This document shows, piece after piece, positions 52,485 to 59,800 of a DNA stretch of 64,000 nt; positions within the stretch are counted from its first letter, which is position 1; each line of letters opens with the position of its first letter. The position numbers were made by a program, and so were the translations under genes. The stretch is from Nocardioides jiangxiensis (GTDB taxonomy: Bacteria; Actinomycetota; Actinomycetes; Propionibacteriales; Nocardioidaceae): positions 620,001 through 684,000 of the forward strand of contig NZ_JAUQTA010000001.1 in NCBI RefSeq assembly GCF_030580915.1. Reading direction: 5' to 3'. The notes under the pieces are model-generated. The model was not told the DNA's origin. It ran no database searches and saw nothing but the letters and a program-made list of their open reading frames with translations.

Positions 52485-53140
52485 CCCTGCCTCCGGTCGG
52501 CGGTCACCGTGGTGACGTAGTGGGTGTCGGCCGTCGGCTCCGAGGTGTCGCGGACGTTGAACTGCATCGAGACGGTGCGCGGCAGGGTCCCGCCCGGCGT
52601 GCACGACGGCACGCAGGTGACCGTCGGGGCACCGTCGAGGTTGCGGGCCACCCGGATCGGTGCCCCGGCGGTTCCCCCGCTGCACCGCACGCGAACGAGC
52701 TCCGTCGGGCCGCGCCGTACCCAGGCGGCTTCCTGCAGCGTCGAGTTCCAGGCGTCATCGGGGTTCGCCGCGTTCACCGTGAAGTCGGTCCACGAGAACG
52801 CCACGACCACCGCGCCGACCCCCGCGCCGCAGTTGCCGGGGCTGCCTCCGCCGACGAAGACGGAGGCCGAGACCGGGACCGGGTCAGCGACATTCGCCGG
52901 CGCGAAGGAGCGGCGCCCGAGGCTGCTCACGTCCTGCTGCCAGTACGCCGAGATGAACTGCTGGTCGGTCGACTCCGTGAGCCTGGTCCGGGTGGACGTG
53001 CTGACCTTGAGGTACTCGAGGACCACACCGGTCAGGGCGACGGTGATGATGCCGAGGATGGACACGGCCATCACCAGCTCGATCAGGGTGAACCCCTCGT
53101 CGGGCCGCCGCCTCTGGAGGACGCGCCTCAGGGTGCGCAC
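52481..53140 (-). CDS. Type IV minor pilin, PilW-like
   Basis: A 219-residue prepilin. The class III signal DEGFTLIELVMAVSILG has Gly at -1 and Glu at +5. The C-terminal globular part has paired cysteines (RCSGG, TCVPSC). GTG at 53140 has GGGAG upstream and overlaps the PilV-like gene by 13 bp. Minor pilins prime pilus assembly and can change its binding; the specific role is inferred from order. Confidence 0.85.
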   Translation of the reverse strand: MRTLRRVLQRRRPDEGFTLIELVMAVSILGIITVALTGVVLEYLKVSTSTRTRLTESTDQQFISAYWQQDVSSLGRRSFAPANVADPVPVSASVFVGGGSPGNCGAGVGAVVVAFSWTDFTVNAANPDDAWNSTLQEAAWVRRGPTELVRVRCSGGTAGAPIRVARNLDGAPTVTCVPSCTPGGTLPRTVSMQFNVRDTSEPTADTHYVTTVTADRRQG

Positions 53141-53616
53141 GGGTCTGCTCCCGCGACTGCTGCGGACCCGTTGCACGGGCGGCGCAGGACGACGACGAGG
53201 GTCTCGTCCGTGACGTGCGAGACATCGCCGGAGGTGCGGACGTCGACGGTGATCCGCTGGGTACCCGTCGCGTCGCAGGGTCCCCATCCGCTGCCGGTCC
53301 ACGACTTCACGTCGACGACGGACGTCGAGTAGCCCGCCGGCAGGTCGGGCACGGCGACCGCGCCGTAGGTGGCGGCAGCCGTGCCGCACCCGGCGTACCC
53401 GCCCGCGTCGTCGACCGAGTTCTGGATCGCCTCGGCGAAGCTGCGCGCGTAGGCGCCGCCCGTGGCCTGCTTGCGGCCGAGGTCCGACGTCTTGACCCCG
53501 AGGAGCATCCCGGCGACGACCGAGACGCCGGCGATACCGAGGATCGCGACGGTCACGATCAGCTCGATCAGCGACTCACCCCGCTCTCCTGCGGAGGCCG
53601 CCGGCGTCCCGGGCAT
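53128..53616 (-). CDS. Type IV minor pilin, PilV-like
   Basis: A 162-residue prepilin whose signal is GERGESLIELIVTVAILG. Glu takes the place of the usual Phe at +1 but Glu at +5 is kept, so processing by PilD is expected. The globular part ends with a Cys pair (RPCNGS and DPCAP). The ATG overlaps the PilC stop by one base (TGATG). It resembles PilV or GspI-type minor pilins. Confidence 0.82.
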   Translation of the reverse strand: MPGTPAASAGERGESLIELIVTVAILGIAGVSVVAGMLLGVKTSDLGRKQATGGAYARSFAEAIQNSVDDAGGYAGCGTAAATYGAVAVPDLPAGYSTSVVDVKSWTGSGWGPCDATGTQRITVDVRTSGDVSHVTDETLVVVLRRPCNGSAAVAGADPCAP

Positions 53617-54821
53617 CAGATGTCCACCTGGCTGAAGATGCCGTACATCGCGGAGACGAGGGCCACGGCGACGAAGCCCACGATGAGGCCCATCAGGATG
53701 ATCACGGCGGGTTCGAAGAGGGCGGTCAGCTTGGCGATCTTGTAGTCGAGCTCGGTCTCGTAGTACTCCGCGGTCACCTCGAGCTGGGTGTCCAGCGAGC
53801 CGGTCTCCTCACCCACCCTCAACATCGAGGTGGCCGTGCCCGGGAAGAGCCGGGTGCGCGCGAGCGGGCCGGCGACTCCCTGCCCCTCGAGCATCTGCTC
53901 GCGCACCTCGGTGAGGCGGCGGATGAAGACCCGGTTGCGGAGGGCTTCGGTCGTGACCGTGAGCGAGTCGGTGAGGTTGACACCGGCCGACACCATGGAG
54001 GCGAGCACCCGGCAGAACCGCTCGACGAGGGCGTACTGGATGGTCTCGCCCAGCACGGGGGTCTTCAACAGGATGTGGTCGCGGACGTACTTCCCCCGCT
54101 CGAACCGCGTCGCGACGAAGACGAGCAGCGACACGGCTGCGACGACGGCGAGCAGGAGCCACCACCAGGCGGTCAGGAAGTCCGTCACTGCCAGCAGCAT
54201 CCGCGTCGGCAGGGGCAGCTCGGCGTCGAGGTCCTCGAAGAAGAGCTTGAACTTCGGGAGGACGTACGCCGCGAGGACCACGACCGTGACGACGGACATC
54301 CCTGCCACCACCAGCGGGTAGGTGAGCGCCGACTTGATCTTGCGGCGGGCCTCGAGGTCCCGCTCGATGTAGTGCGACAGACGGACCAGCACCGTGTCGA
54401 GCTCTCCGGTCAGCTCCGCCGACCGGACGATGCCGCGGAAGAAGGGAGGGAAGACCTTCGGGAAGGCGTCGAGGCAGTCGGAGAAGCGGTCGCCGCCGCG
54501 CAGGCCGTCCTCGATGCTGTTCATCATCCGGCGGACCGAGGAGTTCTCGCTCTCGGCCCCGATGGTGTGCACCGCGTCGAGGATCGGCAGGCCGGCCCGC
54601 AGGAACGCCGCGATCTGGCGTGACAGGTGCATCACCTCGGCCCGCTTGATGCGCGGCCCTGAGATCTCGTACTGGAGGATGCTCTTCTTCTCGGTCACCC
54701 GGATGTCGCGGACCTGCCGCTGGTAGAGGGCGACCTCGGCATCGCCGCGCGAGGCGGCGCGCTCGACGCCCTTCACCTGGGTGCCGGCGGGGTCCACCCC
54801 GACGTACGCGAACTTCGGCAT
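53616..54821 (-). CDS. pilC: Type IV pilus inner-membrane platform protein PilC
   Basis: A 401-residue type II secretion F-family protein. It has two homologous cytoplasmic helical domains (about 65-185 and 268-390) joined by membrane helices (about 165-190, 220-240 and 370-395). Typical segments are LSRQIAAFLRAGLPILDAV and RFCRVLASMVSAGVNLTDS. It couples the PilB/PilT motors to the growing pilus. The gap to pilB is 1 bp. Confidence 0.93.
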   Translation of the reverse strand: MPKFAYVGVDPAGTQVKGVERAASRGDAEVALYQRQVRDIRVTEKKSILQYEISGPRIKRAEVMHLSRQIAAFLRAGLPILDAVHTIGAESENSSVRRMMNSIEDGLRGGDRFSDCLDAFPKVFPPFFRGIVRSAELTGELDTVLVRLSHYIERDLEARRKIKSALTYPLVVAGMSVVTVVVLAAYVLPKFKLFFEDLDAELPLPTRMLLAVTDFLTAWWWLLLAVVAAVSLLVFVATRFERGKYVRDHILLKTPVLGETIQYALVERFCRVLASMVSAGVNLTDSLTVTTEALRNRVFIRRLTEVREQMLEGQGVAGPLARTRLFPGTATSMLRVGEETGSLDTQLEVTAEYYETELDYKIAKLTALFEPAVIILMGLIVGFVAVALVSAMYGIFSQVDI

Positions 54822-54822
54822 C

Positions 54823-56556
54823 TCACACTCCTGCCACGTAGATGGAACGCATGACCTCGGCCGGTGTCGTCAGCCCTTCCGCGACGAGCCGCGCTCCCTG
54901 CTCCTGCAGGGTCCGCATGCCCTGGCTCCGGGCGAGCTTGCGCATCTCGTCCTGGGGCACGCGGTCGACGATCTGCTCGCGGACCTCGTCCGTGACGGCC
55001 AGCAGCTCGTAGACCCCGATCCGGTCGAGGAAGCCGGTGTGCGCACAGAAGTGGCAGCCGGCTCCGCGGACGAACCCCTCGACCGGATCCTCGCCGCCGA
55101 CGCTGGCGAGGAAGGCGCGCTCCTCGGCGGTCGGCTGGTAGGGCTCGAGACAGTTGGTGCAGCTGCGCCGGACCAGTCGCTGGGCCATGACCGCGCTGAC
55201 AGAGGACGCCACCAGGAACGCCTCGATGCCCATGTCGAGCAGGCGGTACAGGGCCGAGACCGCCTCCGTCGCGTGGACCGAGGAGAGGACCATGTGACCG
55301 GTGAGCGCCGACTGCACGGCGATGCGGGCCGTGTCGACGTCGCGGATCTCGCCGACGAGGATCACGTCGGGGTCCTGGCGCAGGATCGACTTCAGGCCGC
55401 CCGCGAACGTGATCCCGGCCTGCTCGTTGATCTGGATCTGGTTGATCGAGTCGAAGGTGTACTCGACAGGGTCCTCGATCGTCATGATGTTGCGCTCGAC
55501 CGTGTCCAGCTCGCTCAGCGAGGCGTACAGGGTGGTCGTCTTGCCACCGCCCGTGGGCCCGGCACAGACGATCATCCCGTAGGGCTGGTGCACGAGCCTC
55601 CGGAACCGGTCGGCCGTGTCGTCCGGCATGCCCAGCTGGGAGAGCTGGAAGAGCGGACGGCTCTTGTCGAGCAGGCGCAGGACGATCTTCTCGCCGCCGA
55701 CCACCGAGGTCGTCGCGACCCGGATGTCGACCTCCCGCCCTTCGACGTTCATCGAGATCTGGCCGTCCTGGGGCCGGCGTCGCTCGACGATGTTCATGCC
55801 GCCGAGGATCTTCAGGCGGCTCACCAGCGCCGGACCGATCGAGCCCGGCAGGTCGAGCACGTCGACCAGCGCCCCGTCGATGCGGAAGCGGACCCGGACC
55901 CGGGCACCGGCCGGCTCGATGTGGATGTCGGAGGCGCGGTCGCGGAGCCCCTGGGTGATCACCTTCTGCACGACCTGGACGACGGGCGCGTCCTCGTTGA
56001 CCTGTGCTCCCTCGGCGAGGGCCTCGCGACGGACCAGGTCACGCGCCTCGAACGCCTCCACGTGGGCACCGACCTCGTGGGTCGCCTTGTACTCGGTGTC
56101 GAGCGCCTGGGTCAGCGTCCTGCGCGAGGCCATGCAGGGTGCCACCGGGTGCCCGATCGCCGCCGACACGAGGGCCACGTGCTCCGGCGACGGATCGAGG
56201 AGCGCCACGGCGACCGTCTCCCCCGTGATCTCGAGCGGCACGACCTGCAGCTCCCGGGCCTGCTCGCGTGAGAGCAGCGCCACCGCCTCGGGGGTCGGGT
56301 CGACCATCCGGAAGTCGACGACACCACAGCCGTAGTGGTTGGCGATCAAGGCCGTCAGCTCCCGGTCGGTCAGCAGCCCGGAGCGGACCACCTCGACCGC
56401 GAGTGGGCTCTCCGGGGCTCCGACCCGCAGCGCGTCCAGCTGGTACGGCTCGATCCGTCCGGCACCCACCAGCACCGCCGTGACGACCTCGTCGTACGCC
56501 TCGCGCCGCGGGGCGGGCGCCTCCGGCTCCTCGTGACGTCGGCCGCGAATCCGCAT
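54823..56556 (-). CDS. pilB: Type IV pilus assembly ATPase PilB
   Basis: A 577-residue motor ATPase that extends pili. It has an N-terminal MshEN-like domain (about 60-150), Walker A GPTGGGKT (333-340), Asp box, Walker B ILVGEIRD (about 399-406) and the His box SSVHATEAVS. Four zinc cysteines (Cys466, 469, 501, 504) are in place. ATG 56556 is used; the preceding GTG 56559 would add one residue. The MshEN region may bind cyclic-di-GMP, which is untested. Four bp separate it from pilT. Confidence 0.94.
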   Translation of the reverse strand: MRIRGRRHEEPEAPAPRREAYDEVVTAVLVGAGRIEPYQLDALRVGAPESPLAVEVVRSGLLTDRELTALIANHYGCGVVDFRMVDPTPEAVALLSREQARELQVVPLEITGETVAVALLDPSPEHVALVSAAIGHPVAPCMASRRTLTQALDTEYKATHEVGAHVEAFEARDLVRREALAEGAQVNEDAPVVQVVQKVITQGLRDRASDIHIEPAGARVRVRFRIDGALVDVLDLPGSIGPALVSRLKILGGMNIVERRRPQDGQISMNVEGREVDIRVATTSVVGGEKIVLRLLDKSRPLFQLSQLGMPDDTADRFRRLVHQPYGMIVCAGPTGGGKTTTLYASLSELDTVERNIMTIEDPVEYTFDSINQIQINEQAGITFAGGLKSILRQDPDVILVGEIRDVDTARIAVQSALTGHMVLSSVHATEAVSALYRLLDMGIEAFLVASSVSAVMAQRLVRRSCTNCLEPYQPTAEERAFLASVGGEDPVEGFVRGAGCHFCAHTGFLDRIGVYELLAVTDEVREQIVDRVPQDEMRKLARSQGMRTLQEQGARLVAEGLTTPAEVMRSIYVAGV

Positions 56557-56560
56557 CACG

Positions 56561-57661
56561 TCACGACCTGACGGCGGTCACGACCCGCTGGCGCGGGACG
56601 ATGTCCTTCGGGTACAGGCTGCGCGCGATCGCCTCGTCCTCGCTCACCGTGCCCGCCACGATCAGGTCCGAGAGCGACTGCTCGAGCGTCACCATGCCGT
56701 CGCGCATGCCGGTCACGAGCGAGTTGCGCAGCTGGTGCGTCTTGCCCTCCTTGATCAGGTTCCGCACCGCGGGTGTCGCCGTCAGCACCTCGTACGCGGC
56801 GACCATTCCGCCCCCGATGCACGGGATCAGCCGCTGGTAGACCACGCAGCTGAGGGCAGCCGCCAGCTGCACGCGGATCTGCTCCTGCTGCTCCGCGGGG
56901 AAGACGTCGATCATGCGGCCCAGCGACTGGGCGGTGTCGTTGGTGTGCAGCGTCGCGAAGACCAGGTGTCCGGTCTCCGCCACGGTCAGCGCGAACTGGA
57001 TCGATTCCAGGTCCCGCATCTCGCCCACGAGCAGCACATCGGGGTCCTCGCGCAGCACGCTGCGCAACGCTTCGTGGAAGCTCTGCGTGTCGGTGCCGAC
57101 CTCGCGCTGGTTGACGGCCGACCGGATGTGGTCGTGCACGTACTCGATCGGGTCCTCGATCGTGATGATGTGGGCTCCGCGGTTGCGGTTGATCAGGTCG
57201 ATCAGCGAGGCCAGGGTCGTGGACTTTCCCGAACCGGTCGGTCCCGTGAGCAGGATCAGCCCCTGGTGGCGCAACGACAGGTCGCGGAGCACCTGCGGCA
57301 GTCCGAGGTCGTCCGGCGTCGGGATCGCGCGCGGGATCATGCGGAGGGCGACGGCGGTCACGCCACGCTGGGTGAACGCGTTGCCGCGGATGCGCGCGTG
57401 GTGGCGCCAGGAGAAGGCGAAGTCGTACTCGTTGACGTCGTCCCAGGCCTTGAGCTGGTCCGGCGTGAGGATCTCCGCCAGGAGGCCGTCGGTCGCCTCG
57501 GCGGTGAGCGGTGCGGCGCCCGGGACGGGCGCCAGGACCGCGTCGACCCGCAGCATGGGCGGGAGGCCGACCGTCAGGAGGAGGTCCGAGCCGCCGGCCT
57601 GCCACAGCTGGTCGAGGAGGCCGTCGACCGTGGAGCCGACCGGGTGGGGGGTGCTGTGCAT
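56561..57661 (-). CDS. pilT: Type IV pilus retraction ATPase PilT
   Basis: A 366-residue retraction motor. It has the N-terminal PAS-like domain (about 12-100), Walker A GPTGSGKS (140-147), HIITIEDPIEYVHDH, Walker B VLLVGEMRD and the His box FATLHTNDTA. A C-terminal AIRNLIREGK-type segment is present (AVRNLIKEGKTHQL). Its presence implies retractable pili, useful for DNA uptake or twitching. GAGGG precedes ATG 57661. It follows the major pilin gene by 84 bp. Confidence 0.93.
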   Translation of the reverse strand: MHSTPHPVGSTVDGLLDQLWQAGGSDLLLTVGLPPMLRVDAVLAPVPGAAPLTAEATDGLLAEILTPDQLKAWDDVNEYDFAFSWRHHARIRGNAFTQRGVTAVALRMIPRAIPTPDDLGLPQVLRDLSLRHQGLILLTGPTGSGKSTTLASLIDLINRNRGAHIITIEDPIEYVHDHIRSAVNQREVGTDTQSFHEALRSVLREDPDVLLVGEMRDLESIQFALTVAETGHLVFATLHTNDTAQSLGRMIDVFPAEQQEQIRVQLAAALSCVVYQRLIPCIGGGMVAAYEVLTATPAVRNLIKEGKTHQLRNSLVTGMRDGMVTLEQSLSDLIVAGTVSEDEAIARSLYPKDIVPRQRVVTAVRS

Positions 57662-57745
57662 GGTGCCCTCGCTGGTGGGAGGTGGGAGAAGGGCTGGTGA
57701 CCCGGGTGGGCGGTGCGCAGGCACCACCCACCCGGGGATGCACGA

Positions 57746-58075
57746 TCAGCAGGAGTGCGTGACCTGGCCGGTGGAGGCGTCGTAGTCGCCGGAGACGACG
57801 ATGGACGGTGCCGAGTGCAGGAACTGGTCGGCGCCCGTCGCAGTCAGCTGCGCCCACGTCGGGTACGAGCCCTTCTTCGCGTAGTAGGCCTCGGCCGCCG
57901 TCTCGACCGTCCGGACCTCGGTCTTGCAGGCGGCGGTGTTGCCGCGGTCCGCGATGCCGCGCACGGAGAAGACCACGATCGCAGCGAGGATGCCGAGGAT
58001 GATGATGACGATCAGGAGCTCGATGAGCGTGAAGCCGTCGTCGCCGCGGCGACGGGCCGAGAGGGAGTTGGCCAT
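57746..58075 (-). CDS. Type IV major pilin, PilA-like
   Basis: A 109-residue short pilin. The class III signal is RRRGDDGFTLIELLIVIIILG, cleaved after Gly14 with Glu at +5, followed by a hydrophobic helix (about 15-37). The short globular domain has a Cys pair (ACKTEVRTV and the terminal HSC) that closes a D-region-like loop. It has the small size of Gram-positive pseudopilins. AAGGA lies 9 nt before ATG 58075. First gene of the eight-gene operon. Confidence 0.9.
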   Translation of the reverse strand: MANSLSARRRGDDGFTLIELLIVIIILGILAAIVVFSVRGIADRGNTAACKTEVRTVETAAEAYYAKKGSYPTWAQLTATGADQFLHSAPSIVVSGDYDASTGQVTHSC

Positions 58076-58183
58076 GACTGAGGTCCTTTGCGGGAGTGGA
58101 AGGAAGTTCCCGAGACGCCTTTGAGACAACACCCAGTGGAGCGCCGCCCGTCAGGTCAAGGGGCCTCATTGGCACTAGTCACT

Positions 58184-58205
58184 TGGGGTCTGGGGAGGGA
58201 CCCCA
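58184..58205 (-). promoter_or_regulatory. Hairpin in the pilin leader region
   Basis: TGGGGTC (58184-58190) pairs with GACCCCA (58199-58205). It lies 109 bp upstream of the pilin ATG, between it and the downstream flank of the oxidoreductase gene. It could be the oxidoreductase terminator or part of the pilin leader. Confidence 0.35.
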
Positions 58206-58289
58206 GTACTGCCCGGTGGAAACCCCAGCAAATGAGCGAGGGCCCGGACCCGACGGTCTGGACCCTGCCATCCTCACCTCGCGCGAGCG

Positions 58290-58805
58290 TCAGCCTCCGA
58301 GCACCTCGCGGTAGCGCTTCGCGTGCAGCTCCAGGTCCTCGTCGGTCGCCGTGCGTGCGCCGAACAGCACCAGCGGCGTGGCGAACTCGAGCCCGGTGAG
58401 CCGGGCCGTGGCCCGGAGCGGCGCCGCGAGGTCGTGCAACGTGGTCTGGTGGTAGCCCTCCTCGGAGTACGCCGCCTCCGGGCCACCCGTGGAGGTCACG
58501 ACCTGCAGCACCTTGCCCTGCAGCTCGGAGGCGCCTGCGTAGGCGAAGCCGGCCGTGAACACCTGGTCGATCCACGCCTTGAGGACCGCCGGGACGGAGT
58601 ACCAGTACCAGGGGAACTGCCACACGATCCGGTCGTGCTCGCGGAGCAGCTGCTGCTCGCGCTCGACGTCCAGCCGCCCGTCCGGGTACGCCGCGACGAG
58701 GTCGTGCACGGTCACGTCGGGCAGGTCACGCACGGCATCGGCGAGGCGCGCGTTGATCCGCGAGGAGGCGAGGTCGGGGTGGGCCAGGATCACGAGGGTC
58801 TTCAC
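58290..58805 (-). CDS. NAD(P)H-dependent oxidoreductase, flavodoxin-like (KefF/MdaB type)
   Basis: A 171-residue flavodoxin-fold reductase. It has the N-terminal phosphate-binding VILAHPDLASSRIN, the IVWQFPWYWYSVPAVLKAWIDQ motif (quinone/FMN pocket; typical of KefF and NQO1-like proteins) and a GGPEAAYSEEGY loop. It probably reduces quinones by two electrons. GTG 58805 is used; GTG 58820 is possible. No potassium transporter is adjacent. Confidence 0.88.
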   Translation of the reverse strand: MKTLVILAHPDLASSRINARLADAVRDLPDVTVHDLVAAYPDGRLDVEREQQLLREHDRIVWQFPWYWYSVPAVLKAWIDQVFTAGFAYAGASELQGKVLQVVTSTGGPEAAYSEEGYHQTTLHDLAAPLRATARLTGLEFATPLVLFGARTATDEDLELHAKRYREVLGG

Positions 58806-58893
58806 GGGCGGCACAACCACGGCGCCCGCGGTGGTGTTCCCCGCTCAGCCGAGCCGGTCCCCGCTCCACGGAGCACCCACCGCAGGAACGGCA

Positions 58894-58923
58894 GAAGGCC
58901 CGAACCTGACGGTCCGGGCCTTC
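58894..58923 (-). terminator. Terminator of the initiator tRNA
   Basis: GAAGGCCCG-ACC (58894-58906) pairs with GGT-CGGGCCTTC (58911-58923) with one mismatch around TGAC. It lies 8 bp after the tRNA 3' end. Confidence 0.7.
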
Positions 58924-58931
58924 GCACTTTG

Positions 58932-59005
58932 TAGCGGGGACAGGATTTGAACCTGCGACCTCTGGGTTATGAGCCCAGCGAGCTACCGAGCTGCTCCACC
59001 CCGCG
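58932..59005 (-). tRNA. Initiator tRNA-fMet (CAT)
   Basis: A 74-nt tRNA with CAT anticodon. Initiator hallmarks are visible: the unpaired position 1:72 (C1 with U72) and three consecutive G-C pairs in the anticodon stem (GGG-CTCATAA-CCC). The CCA end is not encoded. T-arm GGTTCAAATCC is intact. Confidence 0.96.
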
Positions 59006-59109
59006 TCGGTGATCAGAACCTTACGTCATCGACGGTGACGACTCCAAATCGAGCGCCTCACCCGCGGCCGATCTGCTCACGCAGCCCATTAAGACCGCCT
59101 GCAAGTCTT

Positions 59110-59134
59110 CTTTTGCTTGCTTAAAGTGCAAAAG
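59110..59134. promoter_or_regulatory. Inverted repeat upstream of KDPG aldolase
   Basis: CTTTTGC (59110-59116) and GCAAAAG (59128-59134) form a 7-bp palindrome with an 11-bp spacer, 17 bp before the aldolase ATG. It lies in an unusually AT-rich patch. Possible operator. Confidence 0.5.
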
Positions 59135-59151
59135 TGAGAGACCGTGCTCAC

Positions 59152-59799
59152 ATGAGCATCCTCTCGATCAGTCCTGTCATCCCCGCCGTCGTCATCGAGG
59201 ACCCGAGCCGCGCAGTCAACGTGGCCCGCGCGCTCCTCGACGGCGGCATCGGTGTCGTCGAGGTCGCAGCCCGCACCCGCGAGGCGCTCGTCAGCATCGA
59301 GCGCATCGCCACCGAGGTCCCCGAGATCGTCGTCGGCGCCGGCACCATCACGCGCACGGCGCAGGCGGTCATGGCGGTCAACGCGGGCGCCTCGTTCATC
59401 GCGTCGCCCGGCCCGACCCCCGCCCTGCTCGAGGGCATCCTCGAGACCGGGCTCCCCTACCTCGCGGGCTGCTCGACCGCAGGCGAGGCGATGCAGCTCC
59501 TCGAGCACGGCCTGACCGAGGCTCGCTTCTTCCCGGCCGAGGCGTCGGGCGGCCCGGCGTACCTGGCCGCGCTGGCCGGCCCGCTCCCCGGCCTCCGGTT
59601 CTGCGCGACCGGCGGCATCAGCCTGGAGAACGCCGGCCGCTACCTCGCCGTGCCCAACGTCAGCTCCGTCGGCGGCACCTGGATCGCCCCGGCCGACCTG
59701 ATCCGCGCGCACGACTGGGCCGGGATCACCGACCGGGCGCGACGCACCGGAGAGATGCTGGTCGCCCTGAGCTACCTCCAGGACACGATCAGCGCGTGA
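59152..59799 (+). CDS. eda: KDPG/KHG aldolase
   Basis: Cleaves 2-keto-3-deoxy-6-phosphogluconate (or 4-hydroxy-2-oxoglutarate) to pyruvate and an aldehyde by Schiff-base chemistry. The 215-residue protein has a VEVAARTREALVSIE segment, the VGAGTITRTAQAV motif and FIASPGPTPALLEGILE. The lysine normally at the end of the FFPAE-like motif is not obvious: ARFFPAEASGGPAYL has Glu-Ala where E. coli has PAEASGG after a Lys-carrying KFFPAE, so the Schiff-base Lys appears replaced by Arg. No edd gene is adjacent. ATG 59152 chosen; GTG 59134 is possible. Function is therefore likely but unproven. Confidence 0.78.
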   Translation: MSILSISPVIPAVVIEDPSRAVNVARALLDGGIGVVEVAARTREALVSIERIATEVPEIVVGAGTITRTAQAVMAVNAGASFIASPGPTPALLEGILETGLPYLAGCSTAGEAMQLLEHGLTEARFFPAEASGGPAYLAALAGPLPGLRFCATGGISLENAGRYLAVPNVSSVGGTWIAPADLIRAHDWAGITDRARRTGEMLVALSYLQDTISA

Positions 59800-59800
59800 G

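Noticed and set aside
58076-58289. Cyclic-di-GMP riboswitch before the pilin gene
   Set aside because: A small hairpin exists, but the GEMM core sequence and tetraloop receptor were not found.
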